Below are positions 51,690-63,996 of a DNA stretch of 64,000 nucleotides, piece after piece. The DNA lies in assembly GCF_030247195.1 (NCBI RefSeq), contig NC_080672.1, positions 366,660,271 through 366,724,270 on the forward strand. The letters run 5' to 3'. The notes beneath the pieces were generated by a model, which was given only the letters and a program-made list of their open reading frames with translations, did no database searches and was not told the DNA's origin. Both the position numbers and the translations under genes were made by a program. The DNA is from Topomyia yanbarensis (Eukaryota > Arthropoda > Insecta > Diptera > Culicidae). Within the stretch, counting starts at the first letter, position 1. Each line of letters starts with the position of its first letter.

Positions 51690-54530
51690 AAAACCCATCA
51701 AATTTCGCACCCACTGCGGAGGGCCCAAGCTGTACCTTGATTGGAGCTCTCGCTGTCTGGTGGTTGTGTTGGACCATGGGCGACCCCTTCGGCATTGGCA
51801 GGGAGTGGCAGAGGTGGTTTTATTTGGTGCAGGTTTTGGTTCAGACTTCGGGCGACTTCCCCATTCTGGAAGATGGAGGGGGCGGTAACTGCCCGTGGGT
51901 CTTGGATTGGGGTTCATCCTCTTTGGTCTTGTTGGGCCACGGGCGATCTCTTCATCACCGGCGAGGGGTGTGACGGAGGACCCATTGCTAGTGTGTGTTC
52001 GTGGTGGGTTCCTACTTAGATGTTATCGAAGAGACCGGTGTCTTTAAGGAAGTTTAGGACGATTTCTTCCCTTACGAGGTCGCTTGCCGGGGCGTCACGA
52101 ATCCAGGGCGGGATGTCGTGTCTTACCTGGAGGTCGTGGAACTCGAGGAAGTTAGAGAAGATATGTTCCACTGTTGTCCCGCATGTAGTGCAAATAGGGG
52201 GTGGTAAGTTCGAGGTTGTGTGGGCGTGCGTGGTCTTCGTGTGTTCGGTCCGTACCTTCCAGTCCGGACGGTCGTCTCATTTTACGAGTATTCCCTTAAT
52301 TTTCTGCAGATGTCCCTGGGACGCCTTCCAGTGGTCGATGAAGTTATTGTTAAGAACTTCGGCGTCCCGAAGGATGTCCGCGGCTGGTACTACCTTGGTT
52401 AGGGCCTCCTGGCTCTCCGATCAAGCACTGCCAGATGGTCTGCTTAGTGTGGTGAGTGGATCGGCGTTCATTCGCTCTCAAGCGCGCGGAGTAGCGAGGG
52501 AATCGGTGAAGATCGTGGTTTCTGTGTCTTCTGATTTTCGAGACAGAGGTTGCAGCGTCAGCGGAAAAGACCGATCACTATCGGGAAGCGGAGGGATTTG
52601 CCTGTCCCGCCGTAGCGGACTCCGACTCCGACCTCGTCATCCTTCCTGGATCCATCGGTGTAGATCCAAGTATGATTGGTGAATCGCTTAGTAGATTGTA
52701 CGCTGAACGGACGACTTCAGGGGCTCCTCCGGTACAAATCGTCTGGGACAGGCTTGTATCGATATGGGGGGATCCGACGCTCCATGGTAGACGTCATACT
52801 CGGTGCAGCCGGGCTAGGGGGGTGGGGGGGGTGGTAGGGGGATCCAGCAAATTTAACGCATTTCCTCTCTGGCTATTTACATCGCCACCAGGGCTATCTT
52901 CCACCGAAATGAAAGGACACCGGCCACGACGCCGGCACTTTCGGCTGGTGTGCTGGGCAGTGGTTTCGATGTAGTTCGAATGGACCCGTTCTACAGAACG
53001 GCCAATATGCTGTTCATTCCTGCGATGTTCCGTCCGGTAATCTTGATGCCGAAATGAATCCGACTATGAATTAACGCTTGGATGATGGTGAGTGGCATAT
53101 TCGTCAGTTTCCGGAAGTCGGGGCGAACGTGGTCTTCCTGTCCACCTTGACCCTGAGTATCTTCGGCTCCTTGTAGGAGATTTGGGTGTCCGCTATCTGG
53201 ATCGGTTGATCTGTGGCTCGATGGTGGGTGCTATTGGAGTTAGATATTCCGAAACCGACGGAGGTTGCCCACCTGCTTCCAGCGTTATCTGCAGTTTGCA
53301 ACTTTATGCGGGTATGACCTTTGGTACTCCCGGTCGCTACCAGCACGATGTCATCCGCATAAACGAATATGAAGATCCCCTTTGGGGAGGGTGGCGTATA
53401 TTATCTCCATGCAAAAGTAAACGCCAGGACAGATCCCTGGGGTACTCCGTTTCCTCTAAGAATATTCCGGATTCACTGCCGCCGACTCCGACCTGCAGTT
53501 AGCGGTTTCCAAGGAAACTTTGCATGTAATGGCCAAGGTTTCCACGGATTTCCCACCGGTCCAGCTGCCAGGACACACCATCCCGCCATACGGTGTTGTA
53601 TGCCATGTCTATGTCTAGTGCGGCGATGTCGGTGTGTAGGGCTCCCGCCCAGAGATGCTAGGTAGATAGGACCCTGTGCCCTTGCCTTTCTGGAAGGCAT
53701 ATTGCCAACTACTGGACGCTGGCGTTGCTCTAGGGTTGTGATTTGCCATCTGTCGACCATCCGTTCGCTGATCTTTCGATGCAGGGGAGAAGGCTTTGGC
53801 CGCTCGGGTTTCTTGAACCCTTTTGGCAATTGGACGCCATTTGCCACGACTTCGAGAGGGGCCCTCGCTATCAGATCAGGTTGTAGCATTGGTGGAGGGC
53901 TCTTTTAATCGCTGGTGAGAGGTTCGCAAGAAGTTGGATACCCACGTTGTCGATTGCGGTGGCCTTTCCCCGTCCCTAGCTGAGTGCGTCTGTCAGTTTC
54001 TGTCCGGAGAAGGGGTGGTTCCACTGGGGCAATGAATCGGAAAAATACCGTCCCAGTTTATCGGCTATTACGCGAGGATCAAGGGTTGCGACGCCTCCGA
54101 TTTCTAGCGAGAATCCGGTGTTGCGCTGTGTAAGCCGTCGGCGATGTCGGTGTGTAAGCCGTCCCGCTCTGCCTGGTCTAGGGCTCCCGCCCAGTGATGC
54201 TAGGTAGATAGGACCGTGTGCCCTTGCCTTTCCAGAAGGCATATTGCCAGTGGTCCAGTAGCCGGCGTTGCTCTAAGGTTGTGATTTGCCTTCTGTCGAC
54301 AATCCGTTCGAGGGTCTTTCCGATGCAGGGGAGAAGGCTTTGACCGCTTGGGTCTCTTGAACCCTTTTGGGGGCCCTTTGCCACGACTTCGGGAGGGGTC
54401 CTCACTCGCAAATCAGGTTGTAGCGGGGGGAGGTTCCTAAGAAGTACTCACGTTGTCGATTCCGGTGACCTTTCCCTGTCCCTAGATAGTGTGTCTGTCA
54501 GTTTCTGTCCGGAGTAGGGCTGGTCAGTAA
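51690..54530 (-). mobile_element. Decayed non-LTR retrotransposon with RNase H
   Basis: Minus-strand fragments read, from right to left: an RT segment around 53500-53900 (WQITTLEQRQR, ARAQGPIYLASL), the RT thumb near 53100-53500, an RNase H-like stretch near 52550-52680, and a C-terminus closed by ICTTCGTTVEHIFSNFLEFH and VLNFLKDTG with a stop at 52020. There are many stops and frameshifts. GC content is far above the surroundings. RNase H with an endonuclease-type LINE C-terminus suggests an I/LOA/R1-type element. The part at about 53630-54020 is repeated at 54170-54520. Confidence 0.65.
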
Positions 54531-54699
54531 CAGTAAACAAAGAGCTCACATATTTAATAATTTGAAAAAAGACAAAGGTTCATCAAAAATGTGCAAAAAA
54601 TGTTTGCCTTTTGCAAAAGTTTTTATCAGACAACATTTTATAAATTCCTTGTAGTGAAAATTGGTGGTAAACCTCGGCACATACCGGTTGGCTCGTTGA

Positions 54700-55430
54700 T
54701 TAAGCTAGGCCCACCGCCGAAGACTACATCGAGTAGCTAGCGATGCCGGGAGAATATCGTGACAAAGCTGGGAGCAAATTGGCTCACGAAACGGACATCG
54801 GTGTCGAGAAAAATTCCGCCGCTGAGAAACTCTCAGTAAGAGTAAAGTGAGTTCACCACCGGGGATTATCCGAATAGATCGCGACAAAGCTGGGGGCAAA
54901 TGGCTTACAGGGACAAGAGCTAAACCACTTATAAAAACGGCAGATGGAATGACGGAAAGCAAGCGGAAAGTTGGGAGTAAAACGGCTCAAAGGTGAAGCC
55001 AGTGGAAGTGGAAAATAAAGGAGAGCATCGCTTCAGTTCAAACACGGACGAGCTATCGGAAACATTAGCGAGGGTGTCTGGAGTAATAGTGCCGAGGAAT
55101 TGCCGGCGTATTGGTGGATCGAATATCAACTAGAGAGCAGCCAGAGATGAGCGTAAAGTGACATTTCGGGTGGCCAGGGCTGTTTTTAAACGTGAGATAG
55201 TGTTGAGCAAGTCCACCGGCTACAAGGAGCTGTGCAACGCTTACCGTGTCGTGTTGGCCAAGATCAAGTTCCGCATGGCCGTCTACACCGTACGTCGATT
55301 GAGATGGTGGAAATGCTGGTGACCATCGGGTCTCCAACGACGGACTCGTTATGGTGGCAAAAGGACTGAAAGCGAAGAACGCTCCCGGTCCGGACGATAT
55401 ACCTAGATAACTGCAGGTTATTGCCACGGC
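54700..55430 (+). mobile_element. Decayed R1-like non-LTR fragment
   Basis: The plus strand encodes VTFRVARAVFKREIVLSKST and GYKELCNAYRVVLAKIKFRM (about 55155-55275), the endonuclease-RT linker block also found in the relic at 42575-44900, followed by a shifted RT start (APGPDDIP-type). Stops interrupt it. Confidence 0.6.
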
Positions 55431-58400
55431 TGTCGAATGGGGGACAAAGAATGACTTCGGCCGTAGATGCCAGTGCTACAGCTGCGTGAATGGTCTGAAG
55501 TTGGTTACACTACGAGTGTCGGATCCTGTAGGACCATTTGACATGTTTTACTAGAGTTGCTCCGCAACACTCAGTCTCGGTTTTGTCAGTTTCGAAACTG
55601 AGATTAAGTAGTTCTCCCTAAATTTCTGCTACTTTCATACTTCCCAAGTCTTCCCGAACTGTTTGGCTATTATCCGATGCTCGGTCAATTTGCCTACGCA
55701 ACTTTTTTTTTTTTGGAACTTTGACTCACTTATTTTGGACGCACAAGGCACTACAATGACAGATTGTACACAATAAAAAAGCTAAAAGAAATTGAAGCAT
55801 TCTCCAGCCAAGCAGGCGATGCCGTGATTGCGATATGAATCAACGTTCTTTTTTCTCAAAGCCTGCTGCAGTTGGACGGAAAAGCGAAAACTAATGTCAA
55901 AGTAATGCAATAATCATAACAATAACAGATGACTCAAAATAAATCCGCTGGCAGAGGAAGAATGCGTATTTGAAATATTTCTCCGACAAGCGAAAAAAAC
56001 AACAACAAGAACAAAATAAACATTAGTCGCCCTACCCGCCCCCCACTCCTTCACGTGAGGCACATATGTACATATGTATACGAATGTTAGAAAATGTGCT
56101 GCTGTCATGTAAAATTAAAAACGTTTGCATGTTTGTTCCCCCTCGTCATCCAGGCAGCCGGGTCGATCGTCGTGGTTGAGGTGTAATGTGGCGCATCCGG
56201 CGCGCACGGACGGTAACTTCAATGCGGGGGCGAAATAAAACGAAGGGTGTGGACGAGCGAGAGAAAGACGGAAAGAAACAGTGCGAGGTGAATGCGACCA
56301 AAAAAAAAAAAGAAATTTAATATAGTGATTTCTATGCAAACGAGTCGCTCCACATGTGTATAGAGGATGGTTGCGTGTGCAAGTAATATCAAAAGCCAAA
56401 TGTGTGCGTTAGTGAGAAAGATCTATACCCCTCGTTTTATTGTTATTTAAAATAATTTATTAGATAATTTGCATGGAAATTTTTTTCGCCTGCTTTTTTT
56501 ATGTTGTCTGAAAAGTGAAATCTTTCAATGGTGTGCGTATGTTTCGTTGCGGTAACAAAACAGTAGGCATTTGTTGTCCCCTTGTACTTGCCAAGAATTC
56601 TACATCCATCGTTTGGATCTAATGGGTCGAAAGCATAGCTCGATATAATTAACATGTGTTGTAATGTTCGGCTGCACCGGCAATAGGACATTAAACTTTG
56701 CTAATTGCATTCATTTGGAGGGTCAATAAAGCGTACTGTTCACGCAACACCAGTACACAAAAGCTATAAAATATTAATTGATTCAATAATTTATCGTTTG
56801 ACAGCGTCAACTGCAGCAGGGCTGCCAGCCGTCGTATAAACTGTCTGAAGGTGGAATAGGAACAAGAACAAGATTTACGCCATTATTCGGTTTTACGCCG
56901 ACTTTCTGCACGGGAAGGAAGGTGAAATATTTCCTGCTAGTGCATTGTGTACCGGTTGATTTATCGAAGGTTTCCTGTTTTCCCGTGTTCGCGCGTGTAG
57001 GTGTGTATGTGTACACGTACACTGCACGGTAAACTTTGCGAGTGAAAAACTGAAGTTTCCTTTTAATGACATTAAAAACACGCATACACACACGAGCACC
57101 AAGCGCCGCCAAGCGTACGGCGGTGGTAGTTCGCGAGATGCTATAGAAATTTTCGCAGACAATAGGGGTATAAATTACGTTTCAGCGACTTTGTTTAATT
57201 TATTACAATTGAATTTTCCCTTTTCGCTGCTGTTTTTTTCTCTCTCGCTCACCACCAGAATTCCGTGGCGCATATAATGGCCGGAGCGATTTCGGTGCAG
57301 GCTACCGTCGTACATACACATACTTCACCGGTGTGCTCGAACTCGGCGGCAGTGTCGGTAATTTATTGATGGCAAGCGTGAATAACATCTCAAACTATTG
57401 TTTCCTTCAAGAGATTCGCCGCCGCGGCCGACCCACCTCCTATTCCCCTGCTACACGTTACTGCGTTTTGTGGCTTCTTTTTTGGATTGGCCGATGCAAC
57501 TTCCTACTGTTGTTTTTGTTGTTGTTGTGCATGGAAATTCCTTCGTTTTTTGACGCAATAAACAACAAACCAAGAACATGCGTCGAAATACACTATTCTG
57601 CGGCAGGGCCATCTCGATAGTAAACGACACTCTGGGTTGGCCTGCTGAGTGTCGCTGGCGCCAGCGTTCTTCTCTGGGTGTATGTGTGTGTGTGTGCGGT
57701 TGGCTTGCGTTCGGCCATCGAGAAATATTTCACATTATTAAATATTTGCAAAATTAAATTGTTTGTGTGAAATTTATGGTCCCTAGCCGAAAAATGGAAC
57801 GAAAAAGCTATGGTCTATGAATTTCGTTCGGGCGGTCGGTTTTGACTAAGAGTAAGCTATAGGAGAAAAACTTTTCCCACTATTTCCCGTCGATTGTTCT
57901 TCTGGGTTTGTAATCTGCACGATCTCAAAAGAACTGTCGTTTTATGCTTTTCTTTTTTCCTATTCGGGGAAAGTTTGCTTTTCACTCTTGCCGCCATCTG
58001 TTTTAGGCCCGAAGATTACCAAATTTCTGTGGCAGTGCAACGGGGTGGCCTACGTGGAAATCATCACCTTTGATGGATTTTCCGGATGGGCTGCGCCAGT
58101 GGTTCTCTGTCGAAAATGAGTTTCTGCCGCGATGATGGCAGGGGTTCGACATCATCTGGTGGATTACTTTCGGGGAGAGGTACGAGTTTGTTTATTTATG
58201 AAATTGAAAGGATGAAACTCGGTGCGCTTGTCAGTAGATACAGGGCACAGGGTCCTCCGCGTTCCCTCAAGTGTACGCTGTGAGCTTTCTGTGTTTTTTT
58301 TTAATAAATATTAAGCAGAAAATGAAGGCAAAATATGATGAATATTGAACGAAAGTTTTTTACTCCGGTCCCATCGTTTTTGGAATGAGATCCGCAGCTG

Positions 58401-58980
58401 CTGTCGTTCCCCCTGCCCAGCCGAGCAGCAGTAGGCGGCGGTGCGTGGTGGTGGTACTATCCGCATAGATGGAGCGCACTCGAGCCACTTGATGTGCGAG
58501 TTGTGGCGAAAAGCAAAAGATAGGTAAAAGTTTGTGTTATTAAATTTTTTCCTGCTTACATAGGAAATTATATCCAAATATTTCACTTTCATCAACGGTG
58601 TCGCAAGGCTCATAGTGCTCTACCGAGGGTTGAACTATGGTTCCATGTGGTGAGTCATAACTGCAGTTGTTTGATCACTTCGCTAAAGTGGATTCCGTGA
58701 TCAAACGGTTTAGAAAAACTTGAAAAAATATGCTTGTACCAATTAATATTGGATTTGTATACTGACATATGTGCCTTATAATAAATTGACAGTGTAGGTC
58801 AAAGTAGCAAATGACATATTTCACAAAAGACTGGAAGTATTCAAACCACAGTAACGCTTGCATTGGAAACGAAACTATTTTCGGATGAATGAAATAAAAC
58901 GATAAAAGATATCGAAACAACAAATTTACATTGATTCTTGTACGAATTCATGTTTTTACATTTCTTATAAAAGAAATGTA
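55431..58980. other. No supported gene; CpG-rich patches upstream of Tet
   Basis: Several GC-rich stretches (56150-56300, 56890-57130, 57240-57470, 57990-58180, 58370-58500) alternate with AT-rich DNA, unlike the transposon-rich flanks. On the minus strand CTGGTG|GTGAGC at about 57254 looks like a splice donor. On the plus strand TGTTTTAG at 58006 opens a 38-codon frame (ITKFLWQCNGVAYVEIITF...) closed by TGA. None amounts to a gene call; noncoding 5' exons or promoters of Tet are possible. Confidence 0.3.
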
Positions 58981-59009
58981 TAGAATTCGCTCAAACTTTC
59001 AAGATTTTT

Positions 59010-59180
59010 TCCGAGGCCCGGAGGGCCGAGTCTTATATACCAATCGACTCAGCTCGACGATTTGGGACAATGTCTGTGTGTGTGTGTGTGTGTCTGTGTG
59101 TGTGTGTATGTAACGGACAAATTCTCATTCGTGTTTCTCAGCAATGGCTGAACCGATCTTATCCAAACCAATTTTAATTG
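59010..59180. repeat. Dispersed mosquito repeat with (TG)n microsatellite
   Basis: GGCCCGGAGGGCCGAG, a GACTCAGCTCGACGA block, a TG run (59070-59110) and AATGGCTGAACCGATCTTAT follow one another. I recall this arrangement as a common dispersed family in Aedes and Culex; copy number was not checked. Confidence 0.6.
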
Positions 59181-59779
59181 AAAGAACTAAAAAACAGTAT
59201 GAACGCTATTAATTTGTTTTTGATTCTGATGTTTAGTTTTTAAGATATGAATGTTTGAATGCGTAAAAATGGCGTTTTTTGCAGTTTTTTTAAATTATCT
59301 GCCAAAATTGAAATTATAGATTAACAATTTATATGTTTTTAGACAGCTTAAACGAATACCTTTCGAACAAGCTATAGATTGTTGAAATCGGACTATTATC
59401 AAAAGAGATATTTAACATTAAATGCGGACGAAAGATTTTTATCATTTCCCATTGCCAGAAAAATGACCAAAAACATGTAATCTATTATTAACGCCGAAAC
59501 GGCTTATTTTAGGTCAATAGTATCTTCTGAGAATTTAATGGAGGTAATATGCCCTTTCTTTTGGTATTGTGTTTTTGCTGATTAATCCCCCTATGAGTGA
59601 GATATTTTCACAAATTTTCTTGGAAGTGATTATATCGAAATGATGCCTTCAGCAAATTTGTAGCTCTTACTTTTGCGAATAACTTTACTGAAGACTTCAA
59701 ATATCTATTTTGAATACTTTAAAAGTTATGGCTTGTTGTTTGTGGATTACTCTTTGTCGCCTATTTATTGTTCAATATA

Positions 59780-60727
59780 GGGTAAGGTGGAGTAAATCCG
59801 ACCTAGTAAATGGTTTTGGTTGTAAAATGCTCATTTTACATCGAATCAAGTCGTTTTATATACCAAATTAAAGGTGAAAGTCCTGGGCAACTTTCTATAT
59901 ATAGCATTTTATTCGGATCTTAAAAATATTTTGAGATACAAGCGTTTTACAAAAATGTTCATTTTTGCTGTTTTCAAAAATGGTGTGGTAAACCCGACCC
60001 CCTATGTTTTTGGTTGATTTAGTGCAGATATTATCCAAATTTTATGGTTTTTTAATGATAAGTCAATGAATGTTGTGTTATTGAATTGTAACATGAAGAA
60101 AATGGAGTTCAATGTCAATCTTGGAATGCTAAAATCACGAGCAATAGCACGTAATGATATTTCCATTTTCATCGCAGCAATTGCTTGACGAATACTATAA
60201 TCATCACGTTTTTGTGTCTTTCGTTTGTAATTATGAACCATTTTTCATAAAAATAATAAAAAATGACAATAAAAATATATTTCAATTTGATAAATAAACT
60301 TTTTCTTAGCAAAAAAGCGGTCGGATTTACCCCACTACTTAGAGGTCGGATTTGCCCCACCGCGTCATTTTTCATTACGACGCAATTAAAAAAAGTTATG
60401 AAAAAGGTTGAACCAAATTCATCTACGCACTTTGTAGGACTTCAATCAAAGAATTTAAATCCACTTACATTTTTTATGCAATCACTGTAACAATCAGAAA
60501 TATCCTGTAGGCAATGATGCACAAAAGTCAAATCAAAAGTTTTAAAAACACACTTTTTGTCGTTTGAGCATCTCAATGTAGATTAATAAAATGCTGTCAT
60601 GCCACCATTATGATTATTTTCGATGCTCTACACGACACCATTGATATTAGTTCGCGTAGTGCTTCCGATTTTCGGTAACAGTGGGGGGTCGGGTTTACCC
60701 AACGGTCGGATTTGCCCCACCTTACCC
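59780..60727. mobile_element. 948-bp pogo-like transposon derivative
   Basis: Ends GGGTAAGGTGGAGTAAATCC and its near-inverse at the right edge, with TA on both sides (59778-59779, 60728-60729). GTCGGATTTRCCCCAC motifs recur inside in both orientations (about 59985, 60331, 60351, 60690). A transposase N-terminus remains at 60104-60241. Confidence 0.85.
60104..60241 (-). pseudogene. pogo-type transposase N-terminus (pipsqueak HTH)
   Basis: From the ATG at 60241 the minus strand reads MVHNYKRKTQKRDDYSIRQA, then EISLRAIARDFSIPRLTL. This is the psq-type helix-turn-helix that starts pogo/Tigger transposases (NYKRKT...A...V..G..S.R.A....IP..TL). After about residue 46 the frame runs into unrelated AT-rich sequence up to a stop at 60002. 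The CENP-B-type HTH and DDE domain are absent, so it cannot be active. Confidence 0.75.
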
Positions 60728-61019
60728 TAGTAATAATCCATTGAAATAAGCCAAACATTATTTCGATAAATCGAATTTTGTATTTCATTTTTCTATCTAC
60801 AACCGCTAGAAATAATCACCGAACACTTCCAAGTTGTCTGGAAGGAACTTGATAACTTATCAGTGCAAAAATGTTCATTTGTGCGAACCTTCTGACTGCA
60901 ATTTTTCTAACTTATGACCATCGGATCGATCTGAAACCTTTCGGAAAATGAAAAGCGAAATAAATAACTCCAAGCAACGGCGTAGCCAAGAGAAGGTTTT
61001 GGGGTTTAACACCATACAA

Positions 61020-61034
61020 CCCCCCCCCCCCCCC
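61020..61034. repeat. Poly(C) tract
   Basis: Fifteen C in a row followed by ACCACACCC. Confidence 0.9.
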
Positions 61035-61876
61035 ACCACACCCAAAAAAAAATTGGATTGAAGTTGAAAATTTATTGATGCAGACTGATTTAATTCAATA
61101 TTACAATAACAATTATCTGATCCGTAGATGGATAACCTGCTGTTGTAAACATCATGAGGACTTTTGATAAATTGTCGGAATGGGGTCCTGATATGTAACT
61201 GATCTATTGGTCTTGATTTCACAGTTGTCTAATAGCATCAATATCAAATTCCTGCCTGAAAACATTCCAATAGAAAATTTCAGAGTTCTGTAATCAATCA
61301 CAGTCCTCAGATTTATTTTAAAATTTTCAGCTTTTTTCCTACACAATATTACGAAAGCTTATTAAACAATTTTTCCTAATAAGTTTGTGACAATTATAAA
61401 CTATTTGAAATTTTTTAATAGTTTTATTTTTTAATTAACCGTGATTTTTTAATAAATAGTGACCATCGCTTCACAACGTAGTCTATTTTTCATGGCTTGC
61501 GGTGAGCACGATTTCTCGAATTTCTGAACTGAAAATTATGGAATAGAAATTAATTTTTAGTATTCTTTACTAATATTTCGACGATTTCGCTAGATTTTCA
61601 GAGCACTGTGCACCCAGTGCATTAACGCAAGTGACGGAAGGTTATCGAAAAGTTTCGTGAAAATGAAAATTCCAGTAATGATGATGATTTTCCCAAACGG
61701 TTCGTTTTCGTGAGGTTTTTATTTGTTCTTTGGCATTAGGATTAGCGATAATAATTCAAATCAAGGATACTACTGGGAAGTCACCTTTAGAAAAAGTCGA
61801 TGTCGAAGTAAAATATTTGAAACTATGCACGCATGCACTTCAGAGATAGCGTGATATCAGGAGCTGCGATTTCATT

Positions 61877-62534
61877 TCAACGCTTTTTTGTGAAAAGGGC
61901 GATACTTACAAATGTAAACATAGGGCTTTTTTCATACATGCGAAGGGCTTTGAAACGCAACAAATTAACCTAAAAATTTTGATTCTACGATATTGCTTTC
62001 TTAAACTACAGCAAAAATACAACGAGCGAAACTGTATTTTTGTTTGTTTATTTAAAGTTTCGCCCTCCACGCTCCATGCAAACAAACAGGGCGATACTTT
62101 TTTTGCTAGCAGTTTAGAGGCGAAACTGTTATTTTCGTATTTTTTAGGATTATCAAGCTGATACCAGCTGTAAATAGTAACAATGATCGATATTGAAAAA
62201 ACACGGACGAAATCGGTGGTGTAGAACGGTAGTTATTGTAAAAAAACGTAAGGGCGATACTTCAATGCTGATAGGTGGGACCGAAAAAGTAAACAATCGC
62301 CAAAGGGGCGATACTATCATTTTGTCAATTTCAATAGCAAACACAAATTTTAATTTAATAATTTCAAATACTTTATGAAGTTTTGGGTTTCGATCACTGA
62401 ATCATGCAATCTAGGATGTAAAAAAACACAAGAGTTCTTAAATAGGAAATAAAACCAAGTCTGGAAATATTCACTGTTGATTTTCTTTGAATGGTATCAC
62501 TGCTAGTATCGCCCTTTTCAAGAAAAAGCGTTGA
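61877..62534. mobile_element. 658-bp inverted-repeat element with internal GGGCGATACT repeats
   Basis: The left end runs TCAACGCTTTTTTGTGAAAA then GGGCGATACT, and the right end is its inverse with two changes, about 30 bp in all. GGGCGATACT recurs inside near 62089, 62252 and 62308. No frame resembles a transposase and no clear target duplication is seen. Confidence 0.7.
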
Positions 62535-62959
62535 TTTCTTAGTTCTCAGTCGCGTTGGAAATTTGAGTAAAATATAAACTTCAAATCGATTAAAAAAAAT
62601 CGTTTTTTTTGTTTCAGTACAATATATAACCCCTTTAGGAAAATTCAGTTTTCCCACCACAATATAGATATTTTATTAACAGAGCATTAACAATAATTCG
62701 TTGGTATGTCTATTTTATGGGCCATTTTTTCGCTTTCTCATTGATTTGGTTTGAGATTTCTAGCACTGATGTTGTCCTATGCTGATTTGAGCGATTCTGA
62801 GTCCTGCCACTATCCCATGTAGTATGTGTTATCAAAACATCGCGAAGCATCAGGTTCTAAATGCTCTCAAACGATATAATATCCGAAGAGTGATAAGAGT
62901 TATAAGAAATGTCTCATCACACTGTTAGGTGGATTAAACACGTTTTACAAACATGACTC

Positions 62960-63745
62960 CACTCCCTGTTGAGCTGCCTTGCCTGACGAAAAAAAAGATG
63001 TTGGCATATTCTTCAATTCTCCGGTTGCCTTATTGATCAGTTAATTTTCGGTTCTCGCCACGGAATTGTTCGAATATATACTTCGCTTCAGGTTCGCCCA
63101 GAAATTTTCATTTGGGCGTTGCTGTGGTCCGCTAGGAGAGGGGGAGTAGCGTTCTTGCATACGACTGGAATCATCAAACGTTCCATCTCCTCCAGCGACC
63201 ACTTCGCGTAATGTGCCGCGGCCAAATCACGACATCGTCCTTCGGGTGGTGTTTCTTAATTAAGGCCGCATCTTCACCTCTCCGTTGACCGCAAGTTGTG
63301 GGGAAAAGAAGACCGCGGGAGCCGGTTCCCTTCTAGTCGTTGCCGTTGACCGTCAGGCACGCCTCTTCGTCCATGATCATAGCTACGTTACGCTTCGCAG
63401 GGAAGACAGCCTTAACGGGCAATGTTTTTGAGTGACTACTTGCGCTTCCGATATGGCCGGCTTCGACTTTCGCTTTCTTATGACGATGTCCATGTTGGCC
63501 AAATACTTTTTGACCGGCTAACCGGTCGCAACGACCACTCGTCCCGAGGTGTGGCAGAATTTACCTTCCGTCTTTCGCTTCAGCGCTTGCTACACATTAC
63601 CAGGCTCGCTAGAATCATTTTTATGGGTGCTCGGCTGTATCCGGCCAACACAAAGTGCACCACGATGACGAATTCCTTCGCTCCAGTGAGGAGCTGGAGG
63701 TAATTACAAACCATCGAAAGTATTTGCTTCACTACTTTCGCCATG
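62960..63745 (-). pseudogene. Decayed mariner-like (IS630/Tc1 superfamily) transposase
   Basis: Minus-strand blocks in different frames: AMIMDEEACLTVNGND (63337-63385), the region of the second catalytic-fold Asp in mariner/maT transposases; KKHHPKDDVVIWP further on; and NFWANLKRSIYSNN with LINKATGELKNMPTSFF (about 63000-63110), the characteristic ENFWANLKRxVY block near the catalytic C-terminus. Stops and shifts separate them. No inverted ends were found, so this is an old relic. Confidence 0.6.
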
Positions 63746-63836
63746 GCTGCCGTAAACAAACAGCTGTCAAATTTTTGTGTACACGCCACCGAAAAACTAT
63801 CTAAAATTGAATACTTTTGACTCAATTTCGTGGTAT

Positions 63837-63996
63837 CGTGCAGGAAGGTAAAATTAGGTAAACCGTGTTGAAGGTAGTTTTCATTTAACTACGGCAAAAA
63901 TCATAACTCAACCTTGAGTTTAATTTACTTAAATTTAAGTTGAATTTACCTAATTTTGAGTATACCCCATACAACTCAAAAGTACCTTACTGCACG
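63837..63996. repeat. 160-bp inverted-repeat element (CGTGCAGKAAGGTA ends)
   Basis: CGTGCAGGAAGGTA at the left and TACCTTACTGCACG at the right are inverted copies. The internal TTTAAGTTGAATTTACCTAA also occurs at about 32460-32482, indicating a dispersed family. Confidence 0.65.

Noticed and set aside
57333..57620. 95-residue plus-strand ORF with a Leu-rich hydrophobic stretch (possible membrane peptide)
   Set aside because: The hydrophobic run comes from a TTG/TTT-rich low-complexity tract and there is no supported start or homology.
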